NCBI RefSeq assembly: GCF_022539505.1
Contig: NC_061508.1
Coordinates: forward strand, 29,816,256-29,880,255
Length of the DNA: 64,000 nucleotides
Direction: 5' to 3'
DNA from: Lolium rigidum
Lineage: Eukaryota; Streptophyta; Magnoliopsida; Poales; Poaceae
A program made the translations under genes and the position numbers. Below the pieces are notes generated by a model, which saw only the letters and a program-made list of their open reading frames with translations, was not told the origin of the DNA and made no database searches. This document shows positions 57,424-64,000 of the stretch, one piece after another; the first letter of the stretch is position 1; each line of letters opens with the position of its first letter.

Positions 57424-57614
57424 CAGACATCTTAATTTGTATACTATTTACCTAAGAATCGTTGAGCCACCAGGATTGCTTCGCTCGATTCTACCGGTGT
57501 GCGATGTTGCTCATAGCATTCAGACATCTTAATTCGTATACTATTCACCTAAGAATCGTTGAGCCACTAGGATTGCTTCGCTCGATTCTACCGGTATGCG
57601 ATGTTGGTCATAGC
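57424..57614. repeat. Two full 97-bp tandem units in Helitron B
   Basis: CAGACATCTTAAT at 57424 recurs at 57521. Each unit includes GTTGAGCCACCAGGATTGC (or CCACTAGG) and TTCTACCGGT. Helitron A has one full unit plus a fragment. Confidence 0.85.
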
Positions 57615-57743
57615 GGATCGCTTTGTACATGTACAATCTTAGACGTTAAGATTAAAATTACCGATTCATATATTTTTAGCATATCTAGATTAATTAACCT
57701 GATGCTTCCAAAAATATTTTTATAATGTTTCTAATAATTAATA

Positions 57744-57867
57744 CTCTCTCCATTCAATAAATAATGTTTCAACTTTGTCTAAATTTAGATCTACCTGTAA
57801 CATTGATTCAGTCTAGATATATCTAATTTAGACAAAATTACGACATCCTTTTATTGGACGGAGAAAG
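57744..57867. mobile_element. Stowaway MITE in Helitron B
   Basis: CTCTCTCCATTCAATAAAT and its imperfect complement bound a 124-bp AT-rich insert, with TA at 57742-57743 and 57868-57869. This is typical of Tc1/Mariner-derived Stowaway elements. Confidence 0.85.
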
Positions 57868-58427
57868 TAATACACATGACCATGAACATGCATAGATCTA
57901 CATACTCAGGTATATTTATACTTCATTATATTACTCCGTATAAGTTTAAGCTATAGAAGAAAACTCTAAAAAATCATGCATTCCACGTCAAGAAAACTAA
58001 GCTAGTACGGGGTACGTCTTTCTTTTGCATGGTCTTAGATGGAGCTTGCTAGACTTGCCTAGCTAAGGAGCGCAATATTTTTTTCTGATTGGAGTTTGCT
58101 ATCATGTATGGTTCGGTAAAAAGAAGGATTGGTATGGTTAGTCAATTAGGAGGGTCTACCTTGTTTAAAAGAAATCTATGGACCGGCAAGAAAAGACTGG
58201 ACACGAGTCTCATCCATAAATTAAACGTGTCAAACGGATCATAAGTTGTTACGTAAATAATAATCTCTCATTAAATCATAGCCACTTAATTTATATCTAA
58301 CTGTTAAAATAATTTAGATGATGTGGATTAACGTGGTGGCTCTATTAGACATCCTTATTTTGCTTTTAATATATAATAGATAGATAATAGATAGATATGA
58401 TCACTCCTAAACCATTAGCCCTCGTTA

Positions 58428-59605
58428 AAGTATCTCCAGCAGAGGCCTAAAGTTCGGTGCGCTAAACTCGCTTTGCAAGGCTCGCCATTTACATATAGCG
58501 TGCGAAGGTAGGTTTTCCTCTGCCGGACATGCAAAACATGGGCACGCCAAAGTAGAAAAAGTCACTCTAGTAGTTTTCCTCTGCCGGATGTGCAAAACAT
58601 AGGCGTGCCAAAGTAGAAAAAATCACCCCAGTAGACACGTTAAAATTCAGCGCGCTAAACATAATTTTGCAAACAATTAAAACAACATTAAAGATCTAGA
58701 AATTTATCATAAAACATTTTTATTACGGATTACATTTAGCATAAAATCTAGTGCGGAAAATAAACTAGTAAATCTAAACATTTTTATTTGCGGCAGCGAT
58801 CTAGAAATTGCCATCTTCTTCGGAGGTCGATGATGCTGATGGCATGGTCAGGAATTCATCAAGCCAACAATCGTCGTTCGTTGCTGATCGTGCAGGGCTC
58901 CTCCCTTTGCGACGTGATGAACGCCTTCCTCCAGCGGACCTCCATCTTCGCCGCATGTTCGGCCCTCTTCTGCGTGAAGAAGGCCTCCTCGTCCAGGATG
59001 TCCTGCGGGAAGGCTTGGCGCCACGCTTCCATGGCACCGGCGACGACACTTCTCTACTCTGACCAGGTTCTGGATAGAAACGCTGGCCACGAACTCCGCT
59101 TCCGCGAGGGTATGACAGTCGCGGAAGTTGAAGGTGGTGGTCGAGCGCCCAAGCCGCCACGTGGCGGCGTACGCGCTCGCGCCGAGCTCCGTCATGTCGA
59201 ACTTCCCGAGGATGATGTGCTCGCCGGCGGCGCGGATATCCGCCTAGAACCTTCCGCCCGGGAGGAAGCGCACGCCGGTGAAGCCCGTCTGGTTCGTGCG
59301 CGGATGCATGGCCCGGGCGGTGCTGCGAGGCGAAGCGGTGGGCGGTCGTACGTGACGACGAAGGGGAAAAGGGCGCGCCGAAGTGGTGGCGGTTGGCAGC
59401 ACGCGCGCGCACTTCATTTATAGAGCGCACGCTCATCAGCACCCCGAATTTACCGTGCGCGGTGCCGCTTTCTCCCACGCGCGACAAAATTTATAGAGCA
59501 CACACAATTTTTCCGCCTCCACTGAGCAGCCACGCGGTATTCCACACGCTAAACTAACTGTTATTTTAGCGTAGATGCGTTATAGGGTCCCTGCTAGAGA
59601 TGCTC
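58428..59605 (-). mobile_element. PIF/Harbinger-like element 4 with AP2-domain cargo
   Basis: The left end is AAGTATCTCCAGCAG and the right end the complement of GAGCATCTCTAGCAG. TTA lies at 58425-58427 and 59606-59608. The right third is GC-rich. It contains a broken AP2-domain gene on the minus strand and no transposase. Confidence 0.82.
58801..59309 (-). pseudogene. AP2/ERF-like gene carried by element 4, with stop and frameshifts
   Basis: The likely start is MHPRTNQTGFTGVRFLPGG at 59309. An in-frame TAG at 59244-59246 follows GGRF. Then ADIRAAGEHIILGKFDMTEL and SAYAATWRLGRSTTTFNF complete an AP2-type domain (GVR, LGxF, AAxxRLGR, NF). It is followed by DCHTLAEAEFVA. After a frame change come EAWRQAFPQDILDEEAFFTQ and KRAEHAAKMEVRWRKAF. 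The 3' end may use another frame, DDCWLDEFL...SEEDGNF, to 58801. The AP2 domain binds DNA in plant ERF factors. I recall transposon-borne proteins of this layout as common in Triticeae-type genomes. As written it cannot make a full protein. Confidence 0.62.
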
Positions 59606-59608
59606 TTA

Positions 59609-60015
59609 TAGTTTACGTCCGTACAACCATTCTTTTGGCCCACATTTTGCTTGTATGAACCATTTTGCGTGTACAACCTATTAGCCCTTACACCTATTTT
59701 AACTAGACGGCTCATGTATATTTGGCCCATTTGATGGCTCAATATTTCGCGAATTTTTGTTCATCCACAGTCGGTCTTTCATTCCAAACTGATGAGGCCC
59801 CGGCATAATCAAGCATGTGGATTAATTAAATTAATATTAGATATTTAAAATAATTATTACATAATGTCGGAGGTTCGTCACACTCCATAGTTTATGTGGA
59901 AATATCTTTTCCTGCATCTAGATTACATTGGATAATTAACGTGGTCTTTATCGTAACAGCTCATGTAGGGAAACTTTGCTATAATCTTCTTGGTTTCATC
60001 AAGGTCAACTTTGTA
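59609..60015. other. Intergenic; nothing recognised
   Basis: AT-rich, no open frame of note. Confidence 0.4.
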
Positions 60016-60275
60016 CTTCCTCCGTCCTAAAATGTAAGCAGTCTAAGGATTATTTAAAAGTCAACGCTTTTTTAACTTTGACCAAGTTTATACATAAAAA
60101 TATAAATAGTTACAATACTGAATCAATATGAATAGGTTCACCATAAAGTATATTTTCTTAATATGTTCATTCCATATTATAGATGTAAACTTTTTTTTCT
60201 AAATATTTGATTAAAGTTATTCAAGTTTAACTTTTGGCCAATCCTTAGACGCCTTACATTTTGTGACGGAGGGAG
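60016..60275. mobile_element. Stowaway MITE
   Basis: CTTCCTCCGTCCTAAAATGT at the left and the near complement ACATTTTGTGACGGAGGGAG at the right, flanked by TA (60014-60015, 60276-60277). Length 260 bp. Confidence 0.92.
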
Positions 60276-60289
60276 TATTTTGCAATGGA

Positions 60290-61240
60290 TATGACCAAAT
60301 CCTCTATGTTCTTCATCGACATATCAATTACATATCTAAGAGGAGCTCCAACCATTTTTCTGCATATTGTACAAGTTTGAGATATTTATCACATATAGAG
60401 GTTGTTCTGAGTCCATAGCTAAGCAAGTCGGTTGCTTCTACAATGTCCTGAGATAAGGAAGCTATGCTATTAGAGAGTATAGCTAAATTGTGTAGTGAAT
60501 AGTTTCTGGTGGCTGGAGCATATGCTCTCATGTGCCGAATTGAATTTCTGTTAGAGTGACGTTTTGGCACCCGGGAGCATATGCTCCCGGTTTTTAAACT
60601 TTGTTTTAAATGCACTTTTAAAATGTTGAAAAATTTGAACACAAAATTTAGTGGATACATCTCGAAATTCTACACATTCACAAACTGGTTTCACAGAAAA
60701 CCAACATTTTGAGTGTCATTTGTAAAAAGGAAAAAATTTGCTATAAAAAAGGATTTGCACGAGATGTTTTGTTTGTCTTTTTCACACAAGTCACAAAAAG
60801 GTCGGTTTTTCGCAAGACTTGATGTGCGCACGGAAAATGTTGATACGTAAGCGAGAAATTTTTTGTTCGAATTTTTTTAACATTTTAAAATGTTTTTCCG
60901 GTGGCAGAAACATATGCTTTCATGTGCCGAATTGAATTTCTGTTAGACTAGTGCAATTTGAATTATGTTTTGAAATGATCATGGACATCAATAGTAAAAT
61001 TCAAGAGTGTCTAAAAATTATTTAAGGCATTATTCACAAGTTCCCTAAAAGCATACATTTGAAGTCATTTTCACTAGTGCCTAAAAAGAAAACAGAGGCA
61101 TCATCGAAGGTGACCCATAAGAATACTTTTGAAGACCGCCTAAAACAAAATGGAGGCATTATCGAAAGTGCCTTAAAAGCATACTCTTGAGAGCACTTTG
61201 TTAATTAACGGAAAATAGATGCATCACTAAAAGTTCCTTC
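60290..61240. repeat. Diverged duplicate, copy 1
   Basis: It matches 61855-62395 in order: ATATTTATCAC, the AGCTAA-CAAG segment, TGTTTTGAAATGATC and GACATCAATAGTAA. At its right end are about three degenerate units containing AAAGCATAC-TTGAAG. It is interrupted by an insert at 60509-60948. Confidence 0.65.
60509..60948. mobile_element. Putative MITE-like insert with palindromic ends
   Basis: Both ends carry a related 48-bp segment including CATATGCT and TCATGTGCCGAATTGAATTT. Near the left end is the palindrome CCGGGAGCATATGCTCCCGG. The insert is absent from the matching place in the second duplicate (about 62090). The class is uncertain; a Mutator-derived MITE is possible. Confidence 0.5.
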
Positions 61241-61854
61241 AAAACCTATGTGTATGCCACTTTTTTCGACTGCCACACAATACATTTTCCTAGCATTTTT
61301 TCCTTCAAAAACATTCCAGACACTTATGCTACCTTTTGAGGTATTTTTAAGTGTCTCCTATCCAAAGCTAGGGCCTAGTGAACCACAAACACACATAGAG
61401 ATGGTTCGATAAATAGTGTGGAATTGTGTGATCTGCACTAAAGCTAAAAATGTGTTCACCGAAGAGAAACGTTCTTTTCCTGAATCCAACAAAGAGAACT
61501 TGAATGGAGATGTGATGTATGAAATACTTGCAAATGGAACAGGCATCCAACAAAGGAAATCACTATTGTTCAGCACTCCATTGAAAAAAGGCTGGCCGAT
61601 CGCTACGGGAAACGACTGCAGGATGGCGCCATTGTTGACGCACAAAGCCACAACAAACACTACTCAACTTCACGTAATCACATTGCTTTGATCTGGAAAA
61701 AATTACGACCACAACCATATTTGATCCGGCGACAGATAGCTAACACGTGGGTTGCAGGACTAAGATGACGTTGCGTGATGGAGATCAAGAGAACAATTAG
61801 TGAAGTACTGATAGCATGCGTCACTAGTGATGCCCATTTGCTCATGAATATGAT

Positions 61855-62395
61855 TGAATTCTCTATGCTATAATTGTCTTGGTTTTATCAATCTCACATT
61901 TGTATTTCGTCATGAATATGATCGAATTCTCTATGCTCATTTTCAACATACAGGCTATAGATTTAAGATATTTATCACCTGTAGGAATTAATCTGTGTTA
62001 ACAGCTAAACAAGACGACTGCTTCAACAATATGGTTCGAGATAAGTTAGCTGTGTTATTATATAATGTAGACGAACTGTGTAATGGATAGGATGGTTTAG
62101 GCTAGTGCAATTTGAGCTATATATGTTTTGAAATGATCGTTGACATCAATAGTAACATTCAAGAGTGCCTCAAAATTTGCCGAAGGCATTTCTCAAAAGT
62201 GCCTTAAAGGCATACATTTGAAGTCATTTTCTCGATCTAGTGCCCAAAATGGAAATAGAGTCATTATCAAAAGTGGCTTAAAAGCATACATTGAAGAACG
62301 GTTTAAAATAAAATAGAGGTATTATCAGAAGTGCATTAAAATCATACCTTCGAAGCACTTTGCAAAGAACCTTCAAAGGGAACAGAGACATCATT
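61855..62395. repeat. Diverged duplicate, copy 2
   Basis: Counterpart of 60290-61240 without the 440-bp insert. Its right end also carries about three degenerate units (AAGTGCCTTAAAGGCATAC and similar). Confidence 0.65.
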
Positions 62396-62400
62396 GAAAG

Positions 62401-62596
62401 TGAAAAAACAACAAGTAGGTAGGGTAAGGATCGGTACATCCATCGATGCCGTCCCCTGGTTTATATATCGATAGGTACAAGGGTTACAACGTACAAGGCA
62501 AGATACGGCTGCCAAACCTTCCAATCATAACAACCTAATTACAGGGATTGGATATGTTACGGTATACATATAACGTGATAGACACGTTGTTTATCA
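62401..62596 (-). repeat. 3' LTR of the Copia element
   Basis: On the minus strand TGATAAACAACG...TTTTTTCA, with TG...CA ends and a GATATATAAACC promoter-like box near 62465. The pol stop codon of the ancestral frame (TGA) uses the first bases of this LTR. Confidence 0.8.
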
Positions 62597-64000
62597 TCCT
62601 CCCTCAATCTCAACCGACTCCGAAAAGTTGAGATTGCGTCGACATGCTTTAAAAGCTGGTAAGGGGAGCGGCTTCGTGAATATATCAGCCACCTAATCTT
62701 TGGATGAAATAAACTTGATTTGAAGCTGTTTCTTAGCCACTCTTTCTCGAACAAAGTGGAAATCAACTTCAATGTGTTTTGTGCGAGCATGAAACACTGG
62801 ATTGGATGACAGATAGGTAGCGCCAATATTGTCACACCATAATATAGGTATCCGACTCTGAGCCAAACCAAGCTCTGTGAGGAGAGACTGAACCCAAATA
62901 ACTTCTGCTGTTGCATTTGCCACTGCCTTATATTCAGACTCAGTACTAGAACGAGACACGGTAGCTTGCTTACGTGCAGTCCAGGGGATCAAATTGCCAC
63001 CATAAAAGATGGCATGTCCCCCAATAGATCGCCTGTCATCAAGATTCCCAGCCCAATCAGCATCAGAAAAGGCTAAAAGCAGTGTATCAGAGGTGCGCCG
63101 TAGCTGGAGGCCATGAGAACAAGTAAACTTGACGAACCGAAGTATGCGCTTCACAGTTGTCCAGTGAGGATCTCGAGGAGCATGGAGATATTGGCACACT
63201 TTGTTGACCGCAAATGATATATCAGGACGAGTGAGGGTAAGATACTGAAGCCCTCCAACTATACTGCGGTAACGAGTAGCTTCATCAGCAGTAAGAGGGG
63301 TTCCCTCATGAGCAGAAAGCCTGTCAGTCACAGTCATGGGAGTGGAAGCAGGGGCACACTTAAGCATCCCAGCACGCTGAAGGAGGTCAATGGCATACTT
63401 CTTCTGAGAAAGAACCAAACCAGAAGATTGATGGTGTACCTCAATACCGAGGAAATAATGAAGGCGACCGAGATCCTTGACAGCAAACGTAGCTCCCATA
63501 TCGCCAATCAATCTCTCAGTAGCTGAAGAAGACGAGCTGATCACAATAATATCATCCACATATACCAGGAGAAACATAGTAAGTGTTAAGCTTCATGCAC
63601 TAGCCACTTGAACCAAAAGTCCGAACTGATGGAAATGGCTAGGCAATCCACATATACATTTCACAACACCCCCACTCGCGTGTGACGGGAGAAGAGAAAG
63701 TCAACACGTGAAAGAAGAAGAGCACACCGAAACAGGGCATCAACGGTGGCTAAACAGGGGGGCAACAACAATTTTTAGAATTAATTGCGAAAACCATGTG
63801 AAAGCCAGGATTTGAACTTGAGACCTGGGGCTCTGATACCATGTTAATCTTCATGCACTAGCCACTTGAACCAAAAGTCCGAACTGATGAAAATGGCTAG
63901 GCAATCCACATATACATTTCACAACAGTAAGATCAGACCGTGACAGAATAAATAAGGATGTATCAGCAGTAGATGCTCGAAAGCCAAGAGATCCAAGCAC
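62594..64000 (-). pseudogene. Copia pol fragment: reverse transcriptase and RNase H
   Basis: From the window edge leftwards the frame reads LGFRASTADTSLFILSRSDL, is cut by the TRIM insert, and resumes [13 protein letters not shown] with the YVDD catalytic motif. Then come [80 protein letters not shown] and [19 protein letters not shown]. These are the Copia RT thumb and RNase H domains. A TAG at 62693-62695 stands where family members have Gln (SSKD-stop-VADIFTKPL), and the original frame then runs to 62594. The premature stop and the insertion make this copy inactive. Confidence 0.9.
63584..63926 (-). mobile_element. TRIM (miniature LTR retrotransposon), 343 bp
   Basis: Two 85-bp direct repeats (63584-63668 and 63842-63926) begin TGTTAA and end ACAACA on the plus strand. 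The GTAAG target duplication lies at 63579-63583 and 63927-63931. In minus sense the 5' LTR is followed at once by TGGTATCAGAGC (63841-63830), a tRNA-Met primer site. The 3' LTR is preceded by GAGTGGGGG, a polypurine tract. It has no coding capacity and must use enzymes from other elements. Confidence 0.93.

Larger units (their letters stand above)
56491..58380 (-). mobile_element. Helitron B
   Basis: It has the same ends as Helitron A: minus-strand TCTATTATATATTAAAAGC at 58380, and the hairpin GCCCTCGC...GCGAGGGC with CTAG at 56491, again between A and T. It is over 95 percent similar to A in most of its length by eye. It differs by a full second 97-bp repeat and a Stowaway MITE. Confidence 0.85.
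62401..64000 (-). mobile_element. Copia LTR retrotransposon, 3' part (continues past window)
   Basis: The minus strand holds reverse transcriptase, RNase H, a purine-rich tract (GAGGGAGGA) and a 196-bp 3' LTR. The 5' part lies beyond base 64000. A TRIM element (63584-63926) has inserted in the RT region. Confidence 0.88.

Noticed and set aside
63803..63841. Possible tRNA gene fragment
   Set aside because: It lies exactly at the primer-binding position of a TRIM and lacks the other arms, so it is better explained as an extended primer site.
1..64000. CRISPR arrays, operons, bacterial-type promoters, rRNA genes
   Set aside because: None seen. Introns, LTR elements and MITEs mark this as plant nuclear DNA; the short tandem repeats present lack regular spacers.

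Overview
This 64 kb window is plant nuclear DNA from a grass. The support is GC-rich monocot-style first exons, GT-AG introns, tau-class GSTs with as-1 promoter sites, and a dense set of grass transposons (PIF/Harbinger, Stowaway, Helitron, Copia, Gypsy, LINE, TRIM). A member of the Pooideae is my inference. About one fifth is host gene territory and the rest is nested mobile DNA. A run of exactly 100 N at 37394-37493 marks a scaffold gap of unknown true size.

Host genes: I recognise six, all on the minus strand. They are a small secreted peptide precursor resembling RGF/GOLVEN/CLEL (7406-7768), a protein phosphatase 2C in four exons (8761-13759), an SLC37-type glycerol-3-phosphate transporter in two exons (21160-23339), a hydroxyproline O-arabinosyltransferase in eight exons (24125-27237), and two tandem tau-class glutathione S-transferases (40542-41328 and 44261-45060). 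I reconstructed all exon chains by hand. Each keeps frame and gives a full-length protein.

Mobile DNA, left to right: a PIF/Harbinger-like element carrying a broken B3-domain gene (1447-2953); a second carrying a SANT/Myb gene (3710-5682); a poly(A) retroposon (5715-7012); a third PIF-like element, sharing its ends with the first but with different cargo, inside intron 1 of the PP2C gene (11443-13080); a decayed Copia element cut by a hAT MITE (14535-17535); LINE fragments with a nested solo LTR and a Tourist-like MITE (17.85-19.9 kb); a hAT element (27632-28326); a tandemly duplicated stretch of a PIF/Harbinger transposon, one copy of which holds a Gypsy element of at least 8.6 kb with a spliced antisense gene (28268-40058); opposed LINE pieces between the GST genes; a LINE RNase H fragment (45.6-46.45 kb); a retroposon with a 17-bp target duplication (47758-48763); two related Helitrons (50709-52362 and 56491-58380); a fourth PIF-like element with a broken AP2-domain gene (58428-59605); Stowaway MITEs; and a Copia pol fragment interrupted by a 343-bp TRIM (62401 to the window end).

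The most notable theme is that four TTA/TAA-flanked elements carry four different cargo genes. Three encode DNA-binding domains of transcription-factor type (B3, SANT/Myb, AP2) and the fourth an acidic, proline-rich protein. Two of the four share terminal sequences while differing completely inside. The evidence is sequence reading alone; no database search was possible.
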